64,000 nucleotides of DNA from Borborobacter arsenicus (GTDB lineage Bacteria > Pseudomonadota > Alphaproteobacteria > Rhizobiales > Rhizobiaceae): assembly GCF_003934165.1 (NCBI RefSeq), contig NZ_RKST01000020.1, forward strand, positions 1 to 64,000. The letters run 5' to 3'. A model generated the notes under the pieces. It was given only the letters and a program-made list of their open reading frames with translations. It searched no databases and was not told the DNA's origin. Of the stretch, positions 30,108 to 39,316 are shown piece after piece (positions within the stretch are counted from its first letter, which is position 1; each line of letters opens with the position of its first letter). The translations under genes were made by a program, and so were the position numbers.

Positions 30108-30240
30108 GCAGGCCAGTAGGGAGGCCGAGGTGGCGAGACTGCGCGCCAGGGTCGTCAACTTGTCGAGCGGGATTTCTAGGCCAAAGCCTTCGATCGCTGG
30201 ATCGTTTAGTTGTCAGCCTTTCCATCTCGTCCGGTGCCTG

Positions 30241-31995
30241 CTACCTCGGTTCGGGTCTTGCAGGCTGTTCCGGCGGCAAGTCAGTGCAAACGCCTTCGAA
30301 CAGTTCGGCAGCCATACCGATCGTCTCGCCCAGCGTGGGGTGCGGATGAATAGTCTTGCCGATGTCGATCGCATCGGCACCCATTTCGATGGCAAGGCAG
30401 ATCTCGCCGATCATATCACCCGCATTTGGCCCGACGATCGCGCCGCCGATGATGCGCCGGGTTGCGGGGTCGAAGACGAGCTTCGTCACGCCGTAGCCGG
30501 CGCCGTTGGCGACGGCACGGCCGGAAGCCGCCCACGGGAACTTGGTGACCGTGACCGCCCGCCCCTCCGCCTTGGCGCCATCCTCTGTGACCCCAACCCA
30601 GGCGATTTCCGGATCGGTGTATGCGACCGATGGGATGATCCTCGCATCCATTGAGCTTTTCATCCCGGCGGCAGCCTCGGCAGCGACATGACCTTCGTGC
30701 ACAGCCTTATGTGCCAGCATCGGATTGCCAACGATGTCGCCGATAGCGAGGATGTGTGGCAGCGCCGTACGCATCTGACGGTCGACCGCGATGAAGCCGC
30801 GTGCGTCGGCCACAAGGCCAGCGGCTTCGAGCCCGAGGCTGGCGCCATTGGGGCGGCGGCCTGCCGACTGCAGGACGAGATCGTACCGCCGCTCGCCCGT
30901 CACGCCGTCGGCCGTCGTGACAGTCACGCCATCTGCGTCCGCGACTGCCTTATCAACCCTGGTGCCGAGCATCACCTCACCGAAGCGGCCCGCATTGCGC
31001 TTGCGCCAGATCTCGACCGCGTCGCGGTCAACCCCAGGCAACAGGCCGTCGAGCATTTCGACGATATCAATCTTGGCGCCGAGCGCGCCGTAAACGGTAG
31101 CCATCTCCAGACCTATGATGCCACCGCCTATGATCAGCATGCGCGCTGGCGTGAAAGGAAGCTCCAGCGCGCCGGTGGAATTCACAATGCGCGGGCTGTC
31201 AGGCAGGAACGGCAGGGCCACCGGCGAGGAGCCGGCGGCGATGATGCAGTTGGCAAACGAAACCTTGTGTCTACCGCCATCGGCCTGGGTTACGGTTAGG
31301 CTGTGGGGTGATGCGAAGGAGGCCGTTCCGTGCAGTACCTCCACCTTGCGCATGCGTGCCATGCCCTTCAGGCCATCCGTCAGCCTGCCAACGACGGCGG
31401 ACTTAAACTGCCGCAGCTTGTCGAGGTCAATCTGTGGCGCACCGAAGGAGACGCCGTGGTCAGCCAGTTGCTCGGCTTCTTCCTTGATCGCGGCAACATG
31501 CAGCAGTGTCTTGGAAGGTATGCAGCCAACATTGAGACAGACGCCGCCCAGTGCATCATAGCGCTCGATAAGGACCACCTGCATACCAAGGTCGGCAGCA
31601 CGGAACGCCGCCGAGTAGCCGCCGGGGCCCCCGCCAATGACGGCGACGTCGCAATCGTAGCCACCAGCCGTCGGCGCGAGCATCTTGAGAGACGATATGG
31701 CAGGGCTCCGTGTGGCCGTGGATACCGCGTGCGGCTGTACAGTTGCGACAGCCTCTGACGTTTCGATCATAGCTATGAGCGTGCCCTTCGAGACGCGATC
31801 GCCGATCGCCACCGTCAGCGAGAGGATGTGCCCGGCGAGCGGCGACGGCACGTCAAGCGCAGCCTTGTCCGATTCCAGTGTAATCAGCGCCTGATCGACG
31901 TTTACTTCATCACCTGGTTTTACGGCGATCTCGATGACCGCAACATCGGCGAAGTCACCAATATCCGGGACATGAATTTCAACGATGCTGTTCAT
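30241..31995 (-). CDS. lpdA: Dihydrolipoyl dehydrogenase (E3) with N-terminal lipoyl domain
   Basis: Flavoprotein disulfide reductase of 584 residues that reoxidises lipoyl groups of the pyruvate dehydrogenase complex. Residues 1-80 form a lipoyl domain (ITLESDKAALDVPSPLAGHI, Lys the lipoylation site), then a flexible linker. The E3 proper starts near 120 with a GGGPGGYSAAFRAADLG FAD motif, the redox-active GGVCLNVGCIPSK and a C-terminal HPHPTLGE with the catalytic His. The ATG at 31995 begins the lipoyl domain; a longer frame adds noncoding-looking residues. It lies 8 bases after aceF. Confidence 0.94.
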   Translation of the reverse strand: MNSIVEIHVPDIGDFADVAVIEIAVKPGDEVNVDQALITLESDKAALDVPSPLAGHILSLTVAIGDRVSKGTLIAMIETSEAVATVQPHAVSTATRSPAISSLKMLAPTAGGYDCDVAVIGGGPGGYSAAFRAADLGMQVVLIERYDALGGVCLNVGCIPSKTLLHVAAIKEEAEQLADHGVSFGAPQIDLDKLRQFKSAVVGRLTDGLKGMARMRKVEVLHGTASFASPHSLTVTQADGGRHKVSFANCIIAAGSSPVALPFLPDSPRIVNSTGALELPFTPARMLIIGGGIIGLEMATVYGALGAKIDIVEMLDGLLPGVDRDAVEIWRKRNAGRFGEVMLGTRVDKAVADADGVTVTTADGVTGERRYDLVLQSAGRRPNGASLGLEAAGLVADARGFIAVDRQMRTALPHILAIGDIVGNPMLAHKAVHEGHVAAEAAAGMKSSMDARIIPSVAYTDPEIAWVGVTEDGAKAEGRAVTVTKFPWAASGRAVANGAGYGVTKLVFDPATRRIIGGAIVGPNAGDMIGEICLAIEMGADAIDIGKTIHPHPTLGETIGMAAELFEGVCTDLPPEQPARPEPR

Positions 31996-32003
31996 GGCCC
32001 ACC

Positions 32004-33275
32004 TCAAAGCATCGCGCGGCGGAAGTCGCCGAGCAGCGCGGCGATATGGCCAAGGAACCGTGCCGCTGCGACACCATCCACGACACGATGGTCCCAAGAC
32101 AGGCTGATCGGCATGATGAGACGCGGCCGGAAGGCTTTACCGTCCCACACCGCCTCATGGGCGGAACGGCCTGCTCCGAGGATCGCCACCTCAGGCGCGT
32201 TGATGATCGGCGTGAAGCCCGCGCCGCCTATGCCGCCGAGTGAGGAGACGGAAAAGCATCCGCCTTGCATATCGGTGGCAGCCAGCGAGCCGTTGCGCGC
32301 CTTGTCAGCCAGTGCACGCATCTCGGCGGCGATTTCCAGGACGCCCTTGCGATCGCAATCCCGGATCACCGGCACCATCAGGCCCGCTGGCGTATCAGCT
32401 GCGAAGCCCACATGGACATACTTCTTCATCACCAGTTCGTCGCCGTCGAGCGACGTGTTGAAGCGCGGAAACGCCTTGAGCGCCAGCGCCGACGCCTTGA
32501 TGAGGAAGGCCACCATCGTGACCTTCACGTCCGGGTTGCGTTTCTCCGCGTTGAGCGTCACACGGAACTCTTCGAGACCGGTTACGTCGGCCTTGTCGAA
32601 GTTAGTGACGTGCGGGATGGTCAGCCAATTGCGGGCGAGGTTGCCGCCTGAGATCTTCTGGATGCGCGAGAGTGACTGGCGCTCGACAGGCCCGAACTTC
32701 GCGTAGTCGATTGCCGGCCATGCAGGCAGACCGTTTCCAAGCCCCGGGCCAGCGCAAGACGCGCCTCCGGCGAGCGTTGCCTTGACATGGTTCGACACAT
32801 CCTCACGCAGGATGCGCCCTTTGGGGCCGGAAGGCTTCACCACGGCGAGGTTGACGCCCAGTTCGCGGGCGAAGGCGCGGACGGAAGGCGTCGCGTGAGC
32901 ATGAGGAGCTATGTCGACGCCGCCGGCCAAGGTTGTGAACCGGGGCAGCGCGACCGGTGGAGGAGCGGCCGGCACGGCCTTGGCCAGGGCAGACGCCGAT
33001 GCTGATTCTGCGGCGGATGGCTGGGCGGCGACCGAAGCCGCCTCCAATAGCATCAACAGCGAGCCTTGCGATACCTTGGTGCCGACGGCAACCTTGATCT
33101 CCTTCACCGCGCCGGCGGCGGGCGCAGGAACCTCCATCGTCGCCTTATCGGACTCGACCGTCAGCAACGGGTCATCGACAGATACGCTGTCGCCCTGCTT
33201 GACCAGGATCTCGACAACCGGAACGTCCTTGTAGTCGCCGATGTCGGGCAGCGTTATGGTGATTGTCTCACTCAT
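32004..33275 (-). CDS. aceF: Pyruvate dehydrogenase E2, dihydrolipoyl acetyltransferase
   Basis: E2 of 423 residues. It has a single N-terminal lipoyl domain (LTVESDKATMEVPAPAAGAV), an Ala/Pro-rich linker, an E3/E1-binding domain (TPSVRAFARELGVNL and GRILREDV) near residue 140, and a catalytic domain ending in SWDHRVVDGVAAARFL, with the His and Asp of acetyl transfer. The start is set by the lipoyl domain. Transcribed between aceE and lpd. Confidence 0.95.
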   Translation of the reverse strand: MSETITITLPDIGDYKDVPVVEILVKQGDSVSVDDPLLTVESDKATMEVPAPAAGAVKEIKVAVGTKVSQGSLLMLLEAASVAAQPSAAESASASALAKAVPAAPPPVALPRFTTLAGGVDIAPHAHATPSVRAFARELGVNLAVVKPSGPKGRILREDVSNHVKATLAGGASCAGPGLGNGLPAWPAIDYAKFGPVERQSLSRIQKISGGNLARNWLTIPHVTNFDKADVTGLEEFRVTLNAEKRNPDVKVTMVAFLIKASALALKAFPRFNTSLDGDELVMKKYVHVGFAADTPAGLMVPVIRDCDRKGVLEIAAEMRALADKARNGSLAATDMQGGCFSVSSLGGIGGAGFTPIINAPEVAILGAGRSAHEAVWDGKAFRPRLIMPISLSWDHRVVDGVAAARFLGHIAALLGDFRRAML

Positions 33276-33301
33276 TCGGATGTCTTTCGGTACTTGTCTG
33301 G

Positions 33302-36010
33302 TCAAATGGTCCACGGCGCGGAGGCGTCGCGATCGATGCCATAGCGGGTGATCGCCTCGGCTACCTTCCGACGGGCGACAGCGCTTTCGTCAGCAAGCGC
33401 GGCCAAGGCCGCAACAACTACGTGGCGACGGTCGACTTCGAAGAAGGAGCGGAGCGCCTGCCGTGTGTCGCTGCGTCCGAAACCGTCCGTGCCGAGCGCA
33501 ATGAAACGTGCGTCTACGTATGACGCGATCAATTGCGAATAGGCGCGGACATAGTCGGAGGCAGCCACGATCGGGGCCTTCCCGGGCAGGCAGGACGCGA
33601 CGTGGCTGATGGCGCGTTCCGCATGCGGGTTCATGCGATTGTGGCGCTCGACCTCGCGAGCGTCGCGGGCGAGTTCGGAATAGCTGGTTGCGCTCCACAC
33701 CTCCGAAGCGATGCCCCACTCACTCTCCAGCATCTTCGCCGCCTCGACAACCTCGGGCAGGATCGCTCCGGAGCTGAGCAGGCGAACGGGGTCGCTGCCC
33801 TTCTTCGGCTTGTGCGAGGCGATGCGATAGAGGCCCTTGATGATACCTTCCTCGGCACCAGCCGGCATGGACGGCTGGGCGTAGTTCTCGTTCATTGCGG
33901 TGATGTAGTAGAACTCATCCTTGCCCTCTTCCATCATCGAGCGCGCGCCACGGTCAAGGATGACCGCCATTTCGTAAGCGTAGGTCGGATCGTATGCCCG
34001 GCAGTTCGGAATGGTGGAAGCCATCAGCAAGCTCGACCCGTCCTGATGCTGCAGGCCCTCGCCGCCGAGTGTGGTACGTCCAGCCGTCGCCCCGATCAGA
34101 AAGCCGCGCGCCCGCTGGTCCGCTGCTGCCCAGATAAGGTCGCCGATGCGCTGGAAGCCAAACATCGAATAGTAGATATAGAAGGGCAGCATAGCCAGAT
34201 TGTGCACGCTGTAGGAGGTGGCCGCCGCGACCCAGGACGAGATTGCGCCGGCCTCGGTGATGCCCTCCTCAAGTAACTGACCGTCCTTGGCCTCCTTGTA
34301 GTAGAGCATCGAACCGGCATCTTCCGGCTCGTAGAGCTGGCCTGCCGGCGAATAGATGCCGACCTGGCGGAACAGGTTGGCCATGCCGAAGGTCCGCGCC
34401 TCGTCGGCGACAATCGGTACGATGCGCGGGCCGAGCACTTTGTCTTTCAGCAGGTTACTGAATAGGCGAACGACCACCATGGTTGTCGACATCTCTTTGC
34501 CGTCAGCCTTGAGCGCAAAGTCGGCGTAGCTCTCAATCGCGGGAATCGCGACCTTGAGAGCGTGGCGCCGGCGCGCCGGCAAGTAGCCGCCCAGCGCCGA
34601 GCGCCGAGCGTGCAGGTAAGCCATCTCGGCGCTGCCTTCCGCCGGGCGGTAGAATTCGAGGTTCTCGACCTGCTCATTGTTGAGCGGCAGGGCGAAGCGA
34701 TCGCGGAAGGCCAGCAGCGCACCGATGTCGAGCTTCTTAGCCTGGTGCGCCGTCATGCGAGACTCGCCGGCGCCACCCATGCCAAAGCCCTTCTTGGTCT
34801 TGGCGAGGATAACGGTCGGCCGCCCCTTCGTCGCCCTCGCCGCCTCAAACGCCGCGAAAAGCTTGCGGAAGTCGTGGCCACCGCGCTTGAGCGCGTCGAT
34901 GTCGTGATCCGACATGTGGGCGACGAGCGCGCGCACCTCCGGATCCTCCTCGAAGAAATGCTTAAGGTTGTAGGCCCCGTCCTTGGCCCCCAGTGTCTGG
35001 TACTTGCCATCCACCGTCGCGGCGAAGCGGCGCAACAAGGCGTGGTTGGTGTCGCGCGCAAACAGCGCATCCCACTCCGAACCCCACAGAACCTTGATGA
35101 CGTTCCAGCCAGCGCCGCGGAAGGTCATCTCCAGTTCCTGGATGATCTGTCCGTTGCCGCGCACGGGCCCGTCAAGGCGCTGCAGATTGCAGTTGATGAT
35201 GAAGGTCAGATTGTCAAGCTTCTCACGGGAAGCCAGAGACAGCCCAGCGATCGCCTCGGGCTCATCCATCTCCCCATCGCCGAAGACACCCCAGACATGG
35301 AGTCCGTCGGTTTCGGCAAGGCCACGGTGGCTCAGATAGCGCATGAAGCGCGCCTGATAGACGGCGGTGATAGGACCGATGCCCATGGAACCCGTCGGCA
35401 CCTGCCAGAATTCGGGCATCAGCCAGGGGTGCGGATAGGAGCAGAGTCCGTTGCCCCCGATTTCCTGCCGGTAGTGCGCGAGCTGTTCTTCTGAGAGCCG
35501 GCCTTCGAGGAATGCGCGCGCATAAACGCCGGGCGCCGAATGGGGTTGGAAGAACACGACATCGCCGCCGTGCTCCCCGTCAGGGGCATGGAAGAAGTGG
35601 TTGAACCCAATCTCAAAGATTTCCGCTGCAGAGGCATAGCTGGCGACATGACCTCCCAGCTCGCCATAGGCTTTATTGGCGCGCACGACCATGGCCAGCG
35701 CGTTCCAGCGGATGATCGCGGTGATCCGCGTCTCCATGTCGATGTCACCCGGGAAAGGCGACTGATTCTCGAGCGGGATGGTGTTGCGGTAGGGCGAGAA
35801 AGGCAAAGCATCCGAAACGATACCAAGATCCTTCGCCATCCGATCCAGCGCCAAAAGGATGAACTCAGCACGCTCGCCGCCAGAGCGGCGGAAAAGTGAG
35901 TCAAGCGACGCCAACCAGTCGGAGGTCTCGGTGGGGTCCGCGTCGGTTGGCACGATATTCTGCAAAGCAGATGAGTGGTTTGTCGCAAGCATGGGATCAT
36001 TCGCTTCCAT
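33302..36010 (-). CDS. aceE: Pyruvate dehydrogenase E1, homodimeric type
   Basis: E1 of 902 residues, the usual length for the AceE type, decarboxylating pyruvate with thiamine diphosphate. It contains the ThDP/Mg region VFGDGEMDEPEAIAGLSLA then INCNLQRLDGPVRGN, and the GRTTLGGEGLQHQDGSS segment. The frame runs to 36418, but GGAG before the ATG at 36010 and family length fix the start; the extra part overlaps the divergent lrp gene. First gene of aceE-aceF-lpd. Confidence 0.95.
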   Translation of the reverse strand: MEANDPMLATNHSSALQNIVPTDADPTETSDWLASLDSLFRRSGGERAEFILLALDRMAKDLGIVSDALPFSPYRNTIPLENQSPFPGDIDMETRITAIIRWNALAMVVRANKAYGELGGHVASYASAAEIFEIGFNHFFHAPDGEHGGDVVFFQPHSAPGVYARAFLEGRLSEEQLAHYRQEIGGNGLCSYPHPWLMPEFWQVPTGSMGIGPITAVYQARFMRYLSHRGLAETDGLHVWGVFGDGEMDEPEAIAGLSLASREKLDNLTFIINCNLQRLDGPVRGNGQIIQELEMTFRGAGWNVIKVLWGSEWDALFARDTNHALLRRFAATVDGKYQTLGAKDGAYNLKHFFEEDPEVRALVAHMSDHDIDALKRGGHDFRKLFAAFEAARATKGRPTVILAKTKKGFGMGGAGESRMTAHQAKKLDIGALLAFRDRFALPLNNEQVENLEFYRPAEGSAEMAYLHARRSALGGYLPARRRHALKVAIPAIESYADFALKADGKEMSTTMVVVRLFSNLLKDKVLGPRIVPIVADEARTFGMANLFRQVGIYSPAGQLYEPEDAGSMLYYKEAKDGQLLEEGITEAGAISSWVAAATSYSVHNLAMLPFYIYYSMFGFQRIGDLIWAAADQRARGFLIGATAGRTTLGGEGLQHQDGSSLLMASTIPNCRAYDPTYAYEMAVILDRGARSMMEEGKDEFYYITAMNENYAQPSMPAGAEEGIIKGLYRIASHKPKKGSDPVRLLSSGAILPEVVEAAKMLESEWGIASEVWSATSYSELARDAREVERHNRMNPHAERAISHVASCLPGKAPIVAASDYVRAYSQLIASYVDARFIALGTDGFGRSDTRQALRSFFEVDRRHVVVAALAALADESAVARRKVAEAITRYGIDRDASAPWTI

Positions 36011-36113
36011 AGGTCTCCGATAGCCGGACAATACCAAGATGGTGTTGGCATTTCCTGCCGAAGGTGTTGCCTGAATGGATAATTTCAATATTCTCTGCTG
36101 TATGAAGAAGAAA

Positions 36114-36659
36114 ATGCAGCATAAAAATTCTCGTGTGGTGCTTGATGCAATAGACCTGCGCATCCTTAATGAGCTGCAGGAAGACGGTAGCCTGTCCAAT
36201 GTCGAGCTGGCCGAACGCGTCGGCCTATCGCCGTCCCCGTGTCTTGCGCGCGTACGTGCGCTCGAGGAAGAGGGCGTCATCCTGCGCCGTGTCACGCTGC
36301 TTAACCCGATCCGGCTTGGCGCCAATGTCAGTGTATTCATCCAGGTGACGCTCGAACGACAGACCGAAGCGCTGCTCGAGGTGTTCGAGGCGGCGATGGC
36401 GAGCCTTCCTGAAGTCATGGAATGTTACTTGATGACGGGAGATGCCGACTACCTGCTGCGGGTCGTTGTCCCCGATACCGTAGCCCTGCAGCATTTCATC
36501 GTCGGCAAGCTGTCGACCACGCGCGGTGTGATCAATATCCGCTCCAGCTTTGCACTCAAGCAGGTGAAGTACAAAACCGCCCTTCCGGTGAACAACCTGA
36601 TCGGCACCGACCTCGACGGTTCCGTCACAAATTTTCCGTCAAGATCATCTGGAGTATGA
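36114..36659 (+). CDS. Lrp/AsnC-family regulator, likely of the PDH operon
   Basis: Regulator of about 181 residues. The N-terminal HTH shows [20 protein letters not shown] then [20 protein letters not shown], and a RAM ligand-binding domain follows ([21 protein letters not shown]). Divergent from aceE with about 100 bases between, the usual layout for a local regulator responding to an amino or keto acid (inference). In-frame ATGs at 36075 and 36102 are alternatives. Confidence 0.88.
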   Translation: MQHKNSRVVLDAIDLRILNELQEDGSLSNVELAERVGLSPSPCLARVRALEEEGVILRRVTLLNPIRLGANVSVFIQVTLERQTEALLEVFEAAMASLPEVMECYLMTGDADYLLRVVVPDTVALQHFIVGKLSTTRGVINIRSSFALKQVKYKTALPVNNLIGTDLDGSVTNFPSRSSGV

Positions 36660-36660
36660 A

Positions 36661-36687
36661 GGCTCCTCCATGTGAGGAGAGCTTTTT
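36661..36687 (+). terminator. Rho-independent terminator after the Lrp gene
   Basis: CTCCTC (36663-36668) and GAGGAG (36674-36679) form a stem with a 5-base loop, followed by AGCTTTTT. It begins right after the stop codon. Confidence 0.75.
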
Positions 36688-36692
36688 CATGT

Positions 36693-37112
36693 TCAAAAGT
36701 TGCGCAACAGGCCACGGATATCGTTCTTGATAGCGATGGCCTTCTCCTGAAGCAGTTTGCGCGCGGTCAGTAAGACGCGCCGCTTCTGGCTTGCCAGCGC
36801 TTTGACATAGACGGTCGAAAGAGATTGACGCGCATCATTTGCGCTATGCCGCGAGCGTCGTTTCGATCCGTCTTCTTCGCGTGCCGTGTTCGATGCAGAT
36901 CGCCAGTAACCCGGCTTCCGCAAGGCCACTGAACAACACGGTCCTGCCTCAAGCCCGACCCGTACGCAATTCCAGGAAGGATCGGTCAGAATCTCTGCAA
37001 GATCGTCAGGATGGCTGATGACCTTCATCTCACGGCAAATCTTACCCGTTTCGTCCACAATGCATATGGAGGTCTCTTTCACAGAAACGTCCAATCCGGC
37101 AAAATGCTCCAT
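36693..37112 (-). pseudogene. IS110-family transposase, broken
   Basis: The N-terminus MEHFAGLDVSVKETSICIVD is that of an IS110 DEDD transposase. The reading frame then shifts: the expected RHAKKTDRNDARGIAQMMRV segment is found in another frame (within 36767-36952), and the original frame resumes with KALASQKRRVLLTARKLLQE and NDIRGLLRNF. The C-terminal transposase_20 half is missing. So there are two compensating frameshifts plus a 3' truncation. Confidence 0.85.
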
Positions 37113-37364
37113 GCTGCGCTTCCTTTCTGATCTCGTGGTGCTTCACACAGACCGCGTTTTATCATCAGCTCGAAGCGCAGCACCTGAACACATGACCGCC
37201 AAATGGGACGCGAGCCGAATATCCCATCTGAACACATACGAGGGTGATCGCCGCATCATCTTTCCGCAAAAAATATCTGGAACGATGTCGATCCTGCGGG
37301 CGCTTGTTCGTCGTAGGGGCAGAAAGGCGGATTTGGCCTTTCTTGGATCAAAGGAGAAAATACG

Positions 37365-37781
37365 ATGCGCGTTATGGTTATGGTTAAGGCTACCGAAGAC
37401 AGCGAGGCGGGGATGAACCCCTCGGTCGAACTCCTCGAGGCCATGGGCAAATACAATGAGGAATTGGTCAATGCCGGCGTCATGCTGGCTGGCGACGGCC
37501 TCAAGCCTTCGTCGAACGGCAAGCGCGTGGCCTTCGACGGCCCGAACCGCACCGTTATCGACGGGCCGTTTGCCGAGACCCGCGAACTGGTCGCTGGCTA
37601 CTGGATGTGGGAGGTCAAGGATATGGCCGACGCGGTCGAGTGGGTGAAGCGCTGCCCCAATCCGATGCCTGGCCCCAGCGAGATTGAGATCCGTCCGGTC
37701 TACGAACTGGAGGACTTCGGCGAAAGCGAAGCACTCGAAATCCATCGTAAGGTGGGCGAGAAGCTCGCTGCGAAGAATTGA
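37365..37781 (+). CDS. YciI/DGPF-domain protein
   Basis: Small protein of 138 residues with the DGPF signature (VIDGPFAETRELVAGYW near residues 64-80) and a ferredoxin-like fold predicted for the YCII family. The C-terminal EIEIRPVYELEDFG is typical of versions paired with ECF42-type sigma factors, and such a sigma factor is next. Function unknown; possibly the regulated target of that sigma factor. A GGAG SD precedes the ATG. Confidence 0.9.
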   Translation: MRVMVMVKATEDSEAGMNPSVELLEAMGKYNEELVNAGVMLAGDGLKPSSNGKRVAFDGPNRTVIDGPFAETRELVAGYWMWEVKDMADAVEWVKRCPNPMPGPSEIEIRPVYELEDFGESEALEIHRKVGEKLAAKN

Positions 37782-37854
37782 GTATTTTTCGGGCAGGGAC
37801 GGTTTTCTTGGAGGCGCTTGCCCCGTCCTGGCAGAAATGATGTGATCTGCGGCC

Positions 37855-39114
37855 ATGACGGCCGCCGACACGCATCAAGCCATCGAGGCAGTTTTCCGGA
37901 TCGAATGGGCCAAGCTCGTGGCGGGCCTGGCGCAGTTGGTGCGCGACGTTGGCCTGGCCGAGGAACTGGCACAGGACGCGCTGGTGGTTGCGCTGTCCAA
38001 ATGGCCTGAGAGTGGAATTCCGAAAAATCCCGGCGCCTGGCTGATGGCGGCGGCCAAGCGGCGTGGCATCGACGGGTTGCGCCGCAACAGGATGCTTGAG
38101 CGCAAGCACGCCGAGATCACCCGCGATCTGGAGGAGGAGCGCAAAGCCAGTATCGAAGACATCGGAGCGGCCATGGACGACGATATTGGCGATGAACTGT
38201 TGAGCCTGATTTTCACGGCCTGCCATCCTCTCTTGTCGCGTGAGGCGCGTGCGGCCTTGACCCTGCGCCTCATCGGCGGGCTCACCACCGGGGAGATTGC
38301 GCGCGCCTTCCTCTCCAATGAGGCGACCATTGCCCAGCGCATCGTGCGCGCCAAGAAAACGCTTGGCAATGCCGGTCTGACCTTCGAAGTACCGCGTGGC
38401 AAGGAACGGGGGGAACGTCTCGCCTCGGTGCTGGAGGTCATCTACCTGATTTTCAACGAGGGTTATGTGGCCACTGCCGGCGAAGACCTGGTTCGCCCCG
38501 CTTTGTGCGCGGAGGCGCAGCGGCTGGGCCGCATTCTCGCTGGTCTCATGCCCGACGAGCCGGAGGTCTTCGGCCTGCTGGCGCTGATGGAGATCCAGGC
38601 CTCGCGCCTGGCCGCCCGCCAGGGGCCGGACGGCTCACCGGTTCCGTTAACCGAGCAGAACCGCGCACGATGGGATCAGCTCCTGATCCGCCGTGGCCTT
38701 GCAGCGCTGGAACGCGCCGGAGCCCCGACCGCCACCTCCGGTCCTTACGCGCTGCAGGCCGCGCTCGCCGCATGTCATGCAAGGGCCCGAAAGGCCGAGG
38801 ACACGGACTGGCAGCGGATCGCGGCGCTCTATGACAATCTCATGGACGTGACGCCGTCGCCGGTGATCGATCTCAACCGTTCGGTGGCCTACAGCATGGC
38901 ATTTGGCCCCGAAGCCGGCTTGAAGCTCCTCGACAGAATCGCGCAACCTGAAACCTTGCGCGACTACGCCCCGCTGCCGGCTGCCAAGGGAGATTTTCTG
39001 TTCCGGGCAGGCCGCCTGGCCGAAGCGCGAGCCCAGTTCGAGCGTGCGGCCGGGCTCACCCGTAACGAGCGCGAAAAAGCCTTCCTGCTCCAGCGGGCAG
39101 CCGACTGCGGCTAA
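37855..39114 (+). CDS. ECF42-like RNA polymerase sigma factor with TPR-like C-terminus
   Basis: Sigma factor of 419 residues, twice the normal ECF length. Region 2 (LAEELAQDALVVALSKWPES, NPGAWLMAAAKRRGIDGLRR) spans about residues 10-80 and region 4 (LTLRLIGGLTTGEIARAF) about 125-185. The rest is an alpha-helical DUF6596/TPR-like extension containing PLTEQNRARWDQ and SPVIDLNRSVAYSMAFGPE. This architecture and the adjacent DGPF gene define the ECF42 group. No anti-sigma gene is adjacent, so the C-terminal domain is thought to control activity. Confidence 0.9.
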   Translation: MTAADTHQAIEAVFRIEWAKLVAGLAQLVRDVGLAEELAQDALVVALSKWPESGIPKNPGAWLMAAAKRRGIDGLRRNRMLERKHAEITRDLEEERKASIEDIGAAMDDDIGDELLSLIFTACHPLLSREARAALTLRLIGGLTTGEIARAFLSNEATIAQRIVRAKKTLGNAGLTFEVPRGKERGERLASVLEVIYLIFNEGYVATAGEDLVRPALCAEAQRLGRILAGLMPDEPEVFGLLALMEIQASRLAARQGPDGSPVPLTEQNRARWDQLLIRRGLAALERAGAPTATSGPYALQAALAACHARARKAEDTDWQRIAALYDNLMDVTPSPVIDLNRSVAYSMAFGPEAGLKLLDRIAQPETLRDYAPLPAAKGDFLFRAGRLAEARAQFERAAGLTRNEREKAFLLQRAADCG

Positions 39115-39127
39115 CCCCAAGCGCCTA

Positions 39128-39313
39128 TCATCTGCCGACCGAAGGCGGCCGGCGAGGGCGAAAAAGCTCGTCCCATATGTCGTAGGCGGCAAGCACAAGC
39201 CCGATCAGCAGAACGACCGTCAGATCCAGGCGCGGCACGAATCTCAACAGAATGAAACAGAACGCCGCAAGCGTGAGAAAGGCGAATGCGGCGAAAATCT
39301 TTTTTCTCAACAT
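39128..39313 (-). CDS. Small two-helix membrane protein coupled to dctM
   Basis: 61 residues with two hydrophobic segments (IFAAFAFLTLAAFCFILL and TVVLLIGLVLAAYDIW) and a basic, Pro-rich tail. GGAGG overlaps the dctM stop region and sits 7 bases before this ATG, so the gene is real and translationally coupled to the TRAP permease. No family name can be given; possibly an accessory to the transporter. Confidence 0.75.
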   Translation of the reverse strand: MLRKKIFAAFAFLTLAAFCFILLRFVPRLDLTVVLLIGLVLAAYDIWDELFRPRRPPSVGR

Positions 39314-39316
39314 CGC

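Noticed and set aside
36767-36952. 61-codon frame as a separate gene
   Set aside because: It is the frameshifted middle part of the IS110 transposase remnant.
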